A stretch of 44,816 nt of DNA, from NCBI GenBank assembly GCA_964574395.1, contig CAZNNL010000013.1, positions 1-44,816 on the forward strand. Direction: 5' to 3'. The notes under the pieces were generated by a model. The model made no database searches. It had not been told where the DNA came from and was given only the letters and a program-made list of their open reading frames with translations. Below, in pieces: positions 1 through 8,557 of this stretch; the stretch's first letter is position 1; each line of letters begins with the position of its first letter. Position numbers and translations under genes: made by a program. The stretch comes from JAXGQD01 sp964574395. GTDB lineage: Bacteria; Bacillota; Clostridia; Saccharofermentanales; Fastidiosipilaceae.

Positions 1-11
1 GGTCTCAAAAT

Positions 12-1400
12 TTAGTCAGTCTTAATTGCTTCTATCGCTGAAAGCTTAGTTGCTCTTTTAGCTGGGAAATAACCGGCAATCAATCCGATAACGCCGCTGA
101 ATAAAACAGCAAGTCCAATCAGCCAAATGGGTATGTACGAAATTTCAGGCGGTGGACCATCGGACACGCCCATCATGCCACCAGCCATTTGTGGACCTAA
201 AACTGAATTGATGAGCCGAGAAATAATCATACTTAATCCTACCCCTAGGGCACCACCAATGGCACCAATCATAATGGCTTCAGTCAGGAAGATTTTTCTG
301 ATATTAGCAATGGATGCACCAATGACTTTCATAACACCGATTTCTCTGGTGCGTTCATAGATACTCATGACCATGGTATTCGTGATGCCAATTGCTGCGA
401 CTAGTAGAGCTACAGAGCCAATACCAGCAAGTACAGCCTGGATGGTGGCCATTTGCTTGTTCATCTCGTTGACCATGTCCATCATGGAATTACCATAATA
501 GCCCATACTTTCTATCGTGGCTTTGACATCAGCAACTTTAGATACGTCTGCTACTTTGACCCTTATTTCACTGTATTTATCTTTTTTCTTCTTCGTTTGA
601 TCATTTGCTTGGTTATTGTTTTGAGCCATTTGGGTGTTTTGTTCCTGATTGATGCGCTCCTGCTCTTTGTTAAGATAGATAACGTCATCCATAAGCATGT
701 AAACAGAACTTTCCCATCCCGTGTTTTGATACAAGCCGACGGGGCTTAACCTGAAGGATTTAACTATCTTTTCTCTGCCTGTAGTACTATCCCAGGTTTT
801 AAACTCTAGATTCATTCTTTGCTTTAAAAAATCCATTTCGACCGGAACGCCAGTACTGCCCCAGGAATTGGGTCCCATAGGTTCCATTAAAAACATACCC
901 ATATTGGAAGGTAAATAGACTTGCGGTCTTGTTTTACTTTTATGCGTAGGCGCTGCTCCCTCGACTGCTTGAATGTCAAATGACTCAAAGAACGAGGCAT
1001 TTACTCCGACAAATTGAGGCCAAAAGATATACTTTCCAAACTTCATTTCGCTGCCAAACTGAGCTCTAATGAGTGGCTCAGCAGCTACAACACCTGGAAT
1101 TTCGCGCATGCTGCTAACTGCCTGGTCATCTAAGTATGCAGTTTGCGTTGGTCCTGATTTATCAGAAGATGCTGAAGTCGGCATGGTTCCGAACATAGAA
1201 GCACTGTTAACGTTAATGGTAGTCAAAGACCCCATACGTTCCATACTTTGCATAGTTTGACGATTTAAACCAAGCCCCAGCGAAATCATAACAATAATGG
1301 AGGTCGTACCAATTAAGACACCCAAAAGTGTAAGACTAGTTCTGAGTTTTCTGCGCCAAAGATTGCGCACACTCATGCTGAGTAGGTCTCTGTTATTCAT
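12..1400 (-). CDS. ABC transporter permease, MacB/FtsX type
   Basis: Membrane permease of a MacB-like ABC system, 462 aa and complete. It has a cytoplasmic N-terminus with RRKLRTSLTLLGVLIG leading into the first membrane segment (about residues 20-42). A long extracytoplasmic domain follows, then three C-terminal membrane segments (about 325-345, 375-395, 430-450). The stretch YERTREIGVMKVIGAS between the second and third of these is the classic FtsX-family coupling region, and the end (PAKRATKLSAIEAIKTD) also fits the family. The extracytoplasmic domain contains an odd Asn/Gln/Lys-rich stretch near residues 250-275. The start codon overlaps the end of the upstream gene by 8 nt (ATGAATAA), so the two are translationally coupled. 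It is the last gene of a three-gene operon with 1393-3156 and 3153-4034. The transported substrate cannot be told from sequence; export of a lipid, peptide or surface component is the usual role of this class. Confidence 0.9.
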   Translation of the reverse strand: MNNRDLLSMSVRNLWRRKLRTSLTLLGVLIGTTSIIVMISLGLGLNRQTMQSMERMGSLTTINVNSASMFGTMPTSASSDKSGPTQTAYLDDQAVSSMREIPGVVAAEPLIRAQFGSEMKFGKYIFWPQFVGVNASFFESFDIQAVEGAAPTHKSKTRPQVYLPSNMGMFLMEPMGPNSWGSTGVPVEMDFLKQRMNLEFKTWDSTTGREKIVKSFRLSPVGLYQNTGWESSVYMLMDDVIYLNKEQERINQEQNTQMAQNNNQANDQTKKKKDKYSEIRVKVADVSKVADVKATIESMGYYGNSMMDMVNEMNKQMATIQAVLAGIGSVALLVAAIGITNTMVMSIYERTREIGVMKVIGASIANIRKIFLTEAIMIGAIGGALGVGLSMIISRLINSVLGPQMAGGMMGVSDGPPPEISYIPIWLIGLAVLFSGVIGLIAGYFPAKRATKLSAIEAIKTD

Positions 1401-3156
1401 CGATCGTTAAATCCTTCTCAAGCTTTTTAGCTTTTCTTCTGCGGAGAATAGCAGTTGTAATGATGATTAACAAAAGCGCACCTGCACCTGCCCAAACTAA
1501 GGGGTTCATGTAGAAAGGTTGAGCGTTAGCTTGTGGATCACCGTTAAAGTTAGGATCGTAGCCTGGCATAGTGCTTGGATCGAATTCTGGCATCCCCATT
1601 ACTTGAACGGTAAATGGTTTTTCAATTATATGCTTCTCACCAGTTGAATCTTCAAAGCTGATTTTTATAGAACCATCAATTGCGCCTTCTTGTTCTGGGG
1701 TAAGGCTCGTACTAAACATACTCGAGGCACCACTGGCAAAATTACCCACGAAAGAGCGCGCAGGATCAGCCTTCATTGGACCGACATATTCAATCATGAG
1801 GTTCGTAAGATTATCTTTGCCGACGTTATAAACGCTATAGTCAAGATTGATTGGTTGTCCGACAGTAGAACCATCAGGTACTTTCACTTCATCCGCTTCG
1901 ATTTTCGCTTCCTGAACAACAGGGATACCGATTACTTCATTGGCTTCCAGTTGATTTCCGTCTACGTCTTCATATTCAAATTTGACGAGTAAGGTGTAGT
2001 TTTTTGATTGTACAGTAGGTCCAACCGCAAAAGTGATAGTCTTTTCTGCGGTTTGTTCCGCGTCTATTTTAGAAATATAGAAAGTATTTGAACTGTTGAC
2101 TGGTGTAAAAATGTTTAACGCAGAATTTGAAGAATCTGCCGAACCTGCTCCACCCGAAGTCGAGGGTGCCGGTATGTCCGTAGATAATAGTATTTTAATG
2201 TTGCGACAGGATTTGTCCTGATTCGTATTAAAGAAGGTCATATTCAAAGTAAATTCTTGACCTGCCTTAGCCATTTTGGGATCAATACTATATTTAGTTA
2301 TGATGAGCTTCGGCTTGTTTTTCATAGCGTTAGAACCAGAACCTGTACCAGACGAAAAATCTCCGCCTGACGAGAAATAGCCTCCTCCGCCTAAGTCTGA
2401 GGGTGTAGGTGAAATACTAGGTTCTGGCATAGCAGCTTTAAGTTGTATAGTGCTACGCATTTCATAGCCAGTGATCAAGGGGCAGCCAACTGGGTCGTTA
2501 CCACTGGGTTGAGGTGCAAAACGCATAATCAAGGGAATGGTTGTTGATAAATCGCTTACATCTGGCTTGGTTATGAGTTTGAAAACTATTGCTTTTTCTT
2601 CTAAATCACGAAAACTCTCTTTTTTGCTAAGCGACTCGGGAATAAATTTTTGTTTTTCTTCCGGCATTGCTTTTTCGGGTGGCGCTGTGAATTGCGGATC
2701 CAAAGTAAAAGCAGATTTATCGTCTAGCTTAAGTTCAATGAACATATCCTTGATGTTCTTATCCAACAGATTCTTAACCCGTATCTTTAGTTCAAATGCT
2801 TCGCCCGGCATGTAAACTTTATTAAGATCAGTTTCGATATCTAAATTCAAGACTGGACCATTAAAAGTCGCTTGAGTTGGAGTTGGTATAGGTACAGACG
2901 TTGGAACTGCAGTTGGCTGAGTTGTGGGTGTCGGAGCCGCAGTTGTTTGACTTGTAGCTACAGGAGTTGGTGTGGTTACAGTTATCGGCACAGTTGTCGT
3001 TTCAGTTGCAGGCGCAGTTGTCACTTCAGGTGTCGTTTCCGGACTTGTAACAACTGGATCTGGAGTCACAACAGGATCAGCAGCACGCAACATGCTGAGC
3101 GGTGATAGTGAAAAAATTATTGCAGCTGTGCAGAGTAAAACTAGGGCTTTTTTCAT
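1393..3156 (-). CDS. secreted, membrane-anchored COG1361-like protein of an ABC operon
   Basis: 587 aa. A signal peptide (MKKALVLLCTAAIIFSLSP, predicted cleavage near residue 25) is followed by a Thr/Pro/Val-rich linker to about residue 95. Several beta-rich extracellular segments then resemble CARDB/COG1361 S-layer-like modules (for example LNLDIETDLNKVYMPGEAF and ITKYSIDPKMAKAGQEFTL). A Gly/Ser-rich spacer lies near residues 260-275. The C-terminus has one membrane segment (about 553-571) followed by RRRKAKK, so the protein is anchored with its bulk outside. It overlaps the ATPase gene by 4 nt (ATGA) and the permease gene by 8 nt. Placement between ATPase and permease implies it is an accessory subunit of the same ABC machine, perhaps playing the part a periplasmic adaptor plays in Gram-negative MacAB. 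That role is inferred from position and topology; the family assignment is moderate. Confidence 0.85.
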   Translation of the reverse strand: MKKALVLLCTAAIIFSLSPLSMLRAADPVVTPDPVVTSPETTPEVTTAPATETTTVPITVTTPTPVATSQTTAAPTPTTQPTAVPTSVPIPTPTQATFNGPVLNLDIETDLNKVYMPGEAFELKIRVKNLLDKNIKDMFIELKLDDKSAFTLDPQFTAPPEKAMPEEKQKFIPESLSKKESFRDLEEKAIVFKLITKPDVSDLSTTIPLIMRFAPQPSGNDPVGCPLITGYEMRSTIQLKAAMPEPSISPTPSDLGGGGYFSSGGDFSSGTGSGSNAMKNKPKLIITKYSIDPKMAKAGQEFTLNMTFFNTNQDKSCRNIKILLSTDIPAPSTSGGAGSADSSNSALNIFTPVNSSNTFYISKIDAEQTAEKTITFAVGPTVQSKNYTLLVKFEYEDVDGNQLEANEVIGIPVVQEAKIEADEVKVPDGSTVGQPINLDYSVYNVGKDNLTNLMIEYVGPMKADPARSFVGNFASGASSMFSTSLTPEQEGAIDGSIKISFEDSTGEKHIIEKPFTVQVMGMPEFDPSTMPGYDPNFNGDPQANAQPFYMNPLVWAGAGALLLIIITTAILRRRKAKKLEKDLTIDE

Positions 3157-4034
3157 GATTGACCTCTTTCAATGGGAGTATTTATTGCTTCCTTCTTCTC
3201 TTCAGTAGTTATTTCATTGGTAGTGTGTGTAGCATTTGTTTCAGAATTAGAGTGTTCTTCTTCAGTTTCCTTTTCTGTTGCGGTAACTTTAGAATCTTTA
3301 AACGTAAAATCTTCTTCGCTAAAGCCAGGCCGATTTCCTGTGTGAACGATACGATCTAGTTTTCCGTCGCGCATGTGGAAAGTGCGATCAGCGTAAGGTG
3401 TAATTTCTTCATCATGGGTGACAATAATTAAGGTTTGGTTATGCTTCTCAGCTAATTCCGTGATTACTTGCATAACTTCGATACTGGTTTTAGTGTCTAA
3501 GTTTCCCGTAGGTTCGTCAGCGAAAATAATTTTGGGATTACCAACAAATGCTCTGGCAATCGAGACACGTTGCTGCTGTCCGCCTGATAGCTCCTTCGGT
3601 CTATGATTCAATCTATCGCCAAGGCCTACTTGGGTGAGCATGTCTTTTGCCATTTTATTGCGAACTCTCTTTGGAATCCCTTTAAAAGTCAGACCTAAAG
3701 CAACATTTTCCCATGCATTTAGTGTAGGTATGAGGTTATAAGACTGAAAGACGAAGCCGATATTAAGGCTTCTGAATGCCGTGAGTTTATCTTCGCTTAG
3801 CTTTTCCAGATGGATTCCGCTAAAAATAATTTCACCTTTTGTAGGGGGTTCTAAACCAGCTAACATATTGAGCAATGTAGATTTTCCAGAACCAGAAGCT
3901 CCAAGAACGCAAACACGTTCGCCTTTGGCGATGTCCATGCTAACGCCGTCTAGGGCGCGTATTTTTTCATCACCCATGACATAGATTTTATATAGATTTC
4001 TGGTCGATATATATGCCTTCAAACAGTACTCCAT
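3153..4034 (-). CDS. ABC transporter ATPase, MacB/LolD family
   Basis: ATP-binding subunit for the permease at 12-1400. Visible motifs are Walker A GASGSGKST, Q-loop FVFQSYN, signature LSGGQQQR, Walker B IIFADEPTGNLD and H-loop IIVTHDEE, all in canonical order. The core is about 225 residues. A further ~60-residue hydrophilic tail rich in Glu, Thr and Asn is unusual for LolD-type ATPases. The ATG at 4034 lacks a good ribosome binding site. A TTG at 4022 (codon 5) has GGAG six bases upstream and may be the real start. The gene ends with an ATGA overlap into the accessory protein gene, marking a tightly coupled operon in the order ATPase, accessory, permease. Its upstream region is interrupted by a 100-N gap, so the promoter was not seen. 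Confidence 0.93.
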   Translation of the reverse strand: MEYCLKAYISTRNLYKIYVMGDEKIRALDGVSMDIAKGERVCVLGASGSGKSTLLNMLAGLEPPTKGEIIFSGIHLEKLSEDKLTAFRSLNIGFVFQSYNLIPTLNAWENVALGLTFKGIPKRVRNKMAKDMLTQVGLGDRLNHRPKELSGGQQQRVSIARAFVGNPKIIFADEPTGNLDTKTSIEVMQVITELAEKHNQTLIIVTHDEEITPYADRTFHMRDGKLDRIVHTGNRPGFSEEDFTFKDSKVTATEKETEEEHSNSETNATHTTNEITTEEKKEAINTPIERGQS

Positions 4035-4100
4035 TCTTATCTGAAATTCTTAATGCATGCCAAGCATAACAAAATAAGATAGTCAGCTTATGACAAGTTG

Positions 4101-4200
4101 NNNNNNNNNNNNNNNNNNNNNNNNNNNNNNNNNNNNNNNNNNNNNNNNNNNNNNNNNNNNNNNNNNNNNNNNNNNNNNNNNNNNNNNNNNNNNNNNNNNN
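4101..4200. other. assembly gap (100 N) flanked by an 8-nt duplication
   Basis: Exactly 100 N, a placeholder length. The 8 bases before the gap (ACAAGTTG, 4093-4100) are repeated directly after it (4201-4208), so the contig ends may simply overlap. The gap lies between the tgt stop and the ABC operon start. No gene is evident in 4035-4251. Confidence 0.9.
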
Positions 4201-4251
4201 ACAAGTTGATTATATTTTAACGAATCCAGTATGGGAAATATTAAGAAACGC

Positions 4252-5382
4252 TTAATTCTTTGACCCAAATCGCTCATAAAACGCTGTTGCGAACGCGATA
4301 GTTTCGTCTTTTAGAATAGCCTCTCGTAGTTGACGCATGAGTTCCGATAGAAAATGCAAATTGTGAATGGACGTCAAGCGAAGACCAAACATTTCTCCAG
4401 CCTTAATCAAATGACGCACATACGCCCTACTGTAATTTTGGCAAGCATAACATGTGCAACCTTCTTCTATCGGTCCGAAATCTTCGGCATATTTACGATC
4501 ACGAATGATCTTTCTACCTTCAAAGGTCATTACACTACCATTTCTTCCCATGCGTGTTGGCAAAACGCAGTCAAACATATCGACACCACGCAACACGGCT
4601 TCCAGAATATAGCCTGGAGTACCCACTCCCATCAAATAGCGCGGCTTGTCTTCAGGCATGTATGGTCTAATCGCATCAAGCATAGCATCCATGTCCTCAG
4701 CAGGTTCACCAACACTTAGTCCACCTATACCAAAACCTGGTAAGTCAAAAGCGGTGATTTCTTTGACGCTTTGAACACGTAGATCTGCATACGTTCCACC
4801 TTGAACTATTCCAAACAAGGCTTGATCTGTCTGTCTTTCATGTGCTTTTATACAACGCTCCAACCAACGCGTAGTTCTTTCCAAAGAATCTTTTACATAC
4901 TCATGTTCTGCAGGATAGGGCGTGCATTCATCAAAAGCCATGATAATATCAGCGCCTAAAGCGTTTTGTATCTGGATAGACTTTTCTGGACTAAGCATAT
5001 GTCTGGAGCCATCTATGTGAGATTTAAACTCAACCCCTTCTTCTGTGATGTGCCTTCTGTCACTTAAACTAAATACTTGAAAGCCACCACTATCAGTAAG
5101 GATTGGACCATCCCAACGCATAAACTTGTGTAGTCCGCCAGCGTCTTTGACAATGCCTTCACCTGGACGCATCCATAAATGGTAGGTATTCGAAAGCACA
5201 ACACCTGCTCCTAAAGCGTGGAGTTCTTCGGGTGAAATGCCTTTAACAGTTGCTTGCGTGCCGACAGGCATAAATGTCGGTGTCTCAACAACACCGTGTG
5301 GAGTCACGAGTCTACCAGCTCTTGCGCCACTGTGTTTACAGACGTGGACGGCTTCATAATATACAGGATACTTCTGCTTCAT
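4252..5382 (-). CDS. tgt: queuine/preQ1 tRNA-guanine transglycosylase
   Basis: Exchanges guanine at the wobble position (G34) of GUN-anticodon tRNAs for the queuosine precursor preQ1. 376 aa, the usual bacterial length. Substrate-binding motif LTDSGGFQVFSL and catalytic-Asp motif FDCVLPTRMGRNG are present. The zinc site is CTCYACQNYSRAYVRHL (Cys-x-Cys-x2-Cys) with the downstream His in SIHNLHF. The gene starts immediately after the queA stop codon with no spacing, using AGGGAG inside the end of queA as ribosome binding site. The two therefore form a queA-tgt operon, the standard arrangement for queuosine synthesis. It stops with TAA just before the gap at 4101-4200; no terminator was recognised in the visible 50 bases downstream. 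Confidence 0.97.
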   Translation of the reverse strand: MKQKYPVYYEAVHVCKHSGARAGRLVTPHGVVETPTFMPVGTQATVKGISPEELHALGAGVVLSNTYHLWMRPGEGIVKDAGGLHKFMRWDGPILTDSGGFQVFSLSDRRHITEEGVEFKSHIDGSRHMLSPEKSIQIQNALGADIIMAFDECTPYPAEHEYVKDSLERTTRWLERCIKAHERQTDQALFGIVQGGTYADLRVQSVKEITAFDLPGFGIGGLSVGEPAEDMDAMLDAIRPYMPEDKPRYLMGVGTPGYILEAVLRGVDMFDCVLPTRMGRNGSVMTFEGRKIIRDRKYAEDFGPIEEGCTCYACQNYSRAYVRHLIKAGEMFGLRLTSIHNLHFLSELMRQLREAILKDETIAFATAFYERFGSKN

Positions 5383-6453
5383 CTATGGTCTCCCTAATTC
5401 ATCGCCATCTATTGTAAGACTGGCACACTCATTTTTCTCAACAAACATCGCATCGCCAAAGCTAAAGAAACGGAATTTTTCCTCTACGGCGTATGCATAT
5501 GCGCGCATAGTTTCTTCATATCCGGCAAAGGCAGCCACCAACATGATCAAACTCGATTCAGGCAAATGAAAATTTGTTATCAAAGCGTCTATACATTTAA
5601 ACGTATAACCTGGATAAATGAATATCTTAGTCCAAGCTGTGGTTGCTTCGAGATGTCCGCTTTCGTCAGCTACACTTTCTAATACACGACAGGATGTTGT
5701 GCCAACGGCTATGATGCGGCCGCCATTGCTTTTGCAAGTATTAATTAAATTGGCGTTATCTGCGCTTAATTCAAAATATTCTTCATGCATTGGATGGTCT
5801 TCCACATTTGCTTCTTTGACAGGTCTGAACGTTCCAAGGCCAACATGCAAGGTTAGATTGGCAATATGAACACCTAGGTCTTTTATTCTTTGTAAAAGTT
5901 CATCCGTAAAATGTAGTCCTGCCGTGGGTGCTGCTGCAGATCCGTCAAATTTTGCATAGACAGTTTGATATCTGCTTGGGTCTTCTAATTTTTCATGGAT
6001 GTATGGTGGCAAAGGCATCTGACCTGCCTCGTCCAACAGATTTTCCCATACCCCATCATAGGAAAAATACACGCGTCTTTCACCATCGGGCAGTTTATCT
6101 TCCACAGTAGCGACTAAGCGCCCGTCCAAGAACTCAACTTTTGTTCCTACCTTTACACGTTTACCAGGTTTAACAAGCGCTCTCCACTCTTTGAGCGCAA
6201 GGCGTTGAAGTAGTAGAATCTCGACAACACCACCCGTATCTTGTTTTGCACCTATCAAGCGCGCTGGTATCACTTTCGTATTGTTAAGTACCAAACAATC
6301 GCCTGCTTTCAGCAGATTTGGCAACTGATGAAAATGCATTGCCTCGATGTTTTTGCCTTGCAAATGAAGCAGCCTTGAACTGCTTCTTTCACTTAAAGGA
6401 TGCTGAGCGATAAGATGTTCAGGCAGATTGTAATAGAAAGCTGATGTTTTCAT
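5383..6453 (-). CDS. queA: S-adenosylmethionine:tRNA ribosyltransferase-isomerase
   Basis: Transfers and isomerises the ribosyl moiety of S-adenosylmethionine onto preQ1 in tRNA to give epoxyqueuosine. 356 aa, normal length. Family hallmarks are the N-terminal FYYNLPEHLIAQHPL, then CLVLNNTKVIPARL, the conserved APTAGLHFTDELL, then LHVGLGTFRPVKEANVEDHPMHEEYFEL, and near the C-terminus ALITNFHLPESSLIMLVAAFAG. It is the first gene of the queA-tgt operon. The intergenic region upstream (6454-6605) is shared with the divergently transcribed dapA. Confidence 0.97.
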   Translation of the reverse strand: MKTSAFYYNLPEHLIAQHPLSERSSSRLLHLQGKNIEAMHFHQLPNLLKAGDCLVLNNTKVIPARLIGAKQDTGGVVEILLLQRLALKEWRALVKPGKRVKVGTKVEFLDGRLVATVEDKLPDGERRVYFSYDGVWENLLDEAGQMPLPPYIHEKLEDPSRYQTVYAKFDGSAAAPTAGLHFTDELLQRIKDLGVHIANLTLHVGLGTFRPVKEANVEDHPMHEEYFELSADNANLINTCKSNGGRIIAVGTTSCRVLESVADESGHLEATTAWTKIFIYPGYTFKCIDALITNFHLPESSLIMLVAAFAGYEETMRAYAYAVEEKFRFFSFGDAMFVEKNECASLTIDGDELGRP

Positions 6454-6537
6454 TAAGTCTCGTTTCGTTGGTGGCGGTGTTTTGCCATACTAATAGTAAT
6501 CTTTATGACCGAATCATGATTATAGTTGAGCTTTGGA

Positions 6538-6566
6538 TTGACTGCAATCCGCTCGGGCGGTAGGAT
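6538..6566 (+). promoter_or_regulatory. sigma-70-type promoter for dapA
   Basis: TTGACT (6538-6543) and TAGGAT (6561-6566) are separated by 17 bases, a good match to the housekeeping promoter. It lies about 40 bases upstream of the dapA start. No lysine riboswitch or T-box was recognised in the short leader. Confidence 0.6.
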
Positions 6567-6605
6567 TAAGTATATTTATTACGCTTGATTGATGAGGTTA
6601 CTGTA

Positions 6606-7493
6606 ATGAAAAAGACAATTTTTTCTGGCTCTGGTGTAGCGATTGTTACCCCTTTTAAGGATGATATCAAACCACAAGTTGATTATGATAAATTTGCTGA
6701 GCTTATCGAGTGGCAGATTGCTTCTGGCACCGACGCCATTATTTTAACTGGCACGACTGGCGAAGCTTCTACCATGCCAGACGCAGAGCACATTGAAGTT
6801 ATTGCAAAAGGTGTGGAAATCATCAATAAGCGTGTTCCAGCAATCGCTGGGGTTGGTAGTAACGATACGGTCCATGCGATTAACTTAGCTATCGAGGCTG
6901 AACGCACAGGTGCCGATGCGCTTTTGTGTGTTACGCCTTACTACAACAAAGCGTCGCAAGAAGGCTTGTATCAGCATTTTGCCGCTACTGCCAATGCCGT
7001 GAGTCTGCCAATCATTCTCTATAACGTGCCTTCACGGACTAATTGCAACATTGCTCCATCGACATATCAGCGCTTAGCTGCATTTGACAATATCGTTGCT
7101 TCTAAAGAATGTAATTTTGCACAACTTGCGGAATGCATGGATTTGTGTGGTGAAGATTTAGACTTTTATAGCGGTGAAGATGGTTTAATTCTTCCCCTAA
7201 TGGCAATGGGTGGCAAAGGTGTTATCTCTGTTTTAGCTAATATTGTGCCTCAACGTATTGCCAAACTAACGCACGATTTCCTTGGCGGACACCTCAGCGA
7301 AGCTGCTTCGCAACAAATCGCCTTGAGTAAGCTTATTAAAGCAATGTTCTGTGACGTCAACCCCATTCCTGTAAAAGCTGCTTTGGACATGATGGGCAAA
7401 GCTGTTGGACCCTGTCGCTTGCCGCTCTGTAACCCTTCTGAGTCAAACCTGGAATTTATTAGAAAGACCCTCAAAGAAGAAGGTCTGATTTAA
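6606..7493 (+). CDS. dapA: 4-hydroxy-tetrahydrodipicolinate synthase
   Basis: Condenses pyruvate with aspartate semialdehyde, the first committed step of diaminopimelate/lysine synthesis. 295 aa from the ATG at 6606, chosen because GAGG (6594-6597) sits 8 bases upstream; a longer reading from TTG at 6585 has no such support. Motifs: SGVAIVTPF at the N-terminus, LTGTTGEASTM (substrate loop), the Tyr-containing CVTPYYNKASQEGLYQHF, ILYNVPSRTNCN, and the Schiff-base lysine in IVASKECN. NPIPVKAALDMMG near the C-terminus is also typical. It is followed 28 bases later by dapB in the same direction, forming a dapAB operon. Confidence 0.97.
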   Translation: MKKTIFSGSGVAIVTPFKDDIKPQVDYDKFAELIEWQIASGTDAIILTGTTGEASTMPDAEHIEVIAKGVEIINKRVPAIAGVGSNDTVHAINLAIEAERTGADALLCVTPYYNKASQEGLYQHFAATANAVSLPIILYNVPSRTNCNIAPSTYQRLAAFDNIVASKECNFAQLAECMDLCGEDLDFYSGEDGLILPLMAMGGKGVISVLANIVPQRIAKLTHDFLGGHLSEAASQQIALSKLIKAMFCDVNPIPVKAALDMMGKAVGPCRLPLCNPSESNLEFIRKTLKEEGLI

Positions 7494-7521
7494 TAAGTGT
7501 GCTAACGAAAGGTTTAGATTA

Positions 7522-8295
7522 ATGCCGGTAAAAGTATTTATTGTTGGAATTGGTGGGCATATGGGTCGTGTTACGGCTGAGTTTTGCCACAATGATGCGC
7601 GATTTGAAGTCGTGGGTGGTTTGGATGCTTTCTCGCCTTCGGATTCACTTCCCTATCCGGTTTTTATGAATGCTGATGCGGTGGATCTCGATTACGATGT
7701 AATTATTGATTTTTCTAATCCTGCCGTCTTGCCAGAAATTATAAAATTGGCGAAGCGTGACGGGAAAGGGGTGGTCATTGCGACTACTGGCTACAATGAG
7801 GCACAAGCGCGTGAACGCGACACTTTAGCCGAAATAGTCCCTCTCTTTACATCTGCCAATATGTCGTTAGGCATTAATTTAATCAGCCGCTTGGCGCAAG
7901 ATGCGGCAAGAGTTTTATATCCAAAGTTCGATATCGAAATTGTTGAGGCGCACCATCGTCGAAAATTAGATGCCCCTTCCGGTACAGCTCTTTTTCTGGC
8001 TGATCAGATTAACGACGCTCTTGGAGGAGTGCTTTCTTACTGCACAGACAGAGCAACGCGCCGCGAAGCACGTCCAGTTGACGAGTTGGGTATTGCAGCT
8101 ATCCGTGGTGGCAGTATCGTTGGTGAACATGATGTGCTATTTGCCGGTGAAGACGAAGTGATTACCATTAAACATAGTGCGGGCTCTCGCACAGTATTCG
8201 CTGCAGGTGCAGCTTCGGCTGCGCTATTTTTACAGGGCAAAGCCGCTGGGCACTATAATATGGATGATCTGTTATCAGATATTCTCGAGTCCTAG
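7522..8295 (+). CDS. dapB: 4-hydroxy-tetrahydrodipicolinate reductase
   Basis: NAD(P)H-dependent reduction of the DapA product to tetrahydrodipicolinate. 257 aa, usual length. The N-terminal nucleotide-binding motif is VFIVGIGGHMGRV, followed by VIIDFSNPA and VVIATTGYNEAQ. The signature is IEIVEAHHRRKLDAPSGTA, containing the catalytic His-His and substrate-binding Lys, and AAIRGGSIVGEHDVLF is also typical. Expressed with dapA. Transcription probably ends at the hairpin beginning at 8484, which faces the end of trmFO from the other strand. Confidence 0.97.
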   Translation: MPVKVFIVGIGGHMGRVTAEFCHNDARFEVVGGLDAFSPSDSLPYPVFMNADAVDLDYDVIIDFSNPAVLPEIIKLAKRDGKGVVIATTGYNEAQARERDTLAEIVPLFTSANMSLGINLISRLAQDAARVLYPKFDIEIVEAHHRRKLDAPSGTALFLADQINDALGGVLSYCTDRATRREARPVDELGIAAIRGGSIVGEHDVLFAGEDEVITIKHSAGSRTVFAAGAASAALFLQGKAAGHYNMDDLLSDILES

Positions 8296-8367
8296 TCCCC
8301 GTTTTCCTATCAAGAACTGACTTCTTAATTTTCACTACATTTAGATTTTGTTTCGTAGCAAAAAATT

Positions 8368-8523
8368 CGCTGTATCAAGAATGNNNNNNNNNNNNNNNNN
8401 NNNNNNNNNNNNNNNNNNNNNNNNNNNNNNNNNNNNNNNNNNNNNNNNNNNNNNNNNNNNNNNNNNNNNNNNNNNNNNNNNNNCGCTGTATCAAGAATGT
8501 CTTTGATACAGCGTCGTTTTTGT
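8368..8523. terminator. bidirectional terminator hairpin, interrupted by an assembly gap
   Basis: The right part holds a perfect 11-bp stem: CGCTGTATCAA (8484-8494) pairs with TTGATACAGCG (8503-8513), with a short loop and a T-rich tail at 8517-8521. This is a good terminator for dapB on the plus strand. The left part (8368-8383) repeats the first 16 bases of the hairpin, preceded by an A run (8361-8365) that would be the T tail on the minus strand for trmFO. The two copies are most simply one hairpin split by the scaffolder. Confidence 0.8.
8384..8483. other. assembly gap (100 N) inside a hairpin
   Basis: Exactly 100 N. The 16 bases to its left (8368-8383) are identical to the 16 bases to its right (8484-8499), so the true gap is probably zero or negative. 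The contigs likely broke at the terminator hairpin. Confidence 0.9.
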
Positions 8524-8557
8524 TATCCGTCGCATCCAGAAGAACCATATTTGCGAG

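Noticed and set aside
4083..4277. Short minus-strand frame spanning the gap at 4101-4200
   Set aside because: Most of it is N, and the remainder overlaps the tgt end in another frame with no protein similarity I can see.
6454..6605. Lysine riboswitch or T-box leader before dapA
   Set aside because: The leader between promoter and start is only about 40 bases and lacks the conserved elements of either class.
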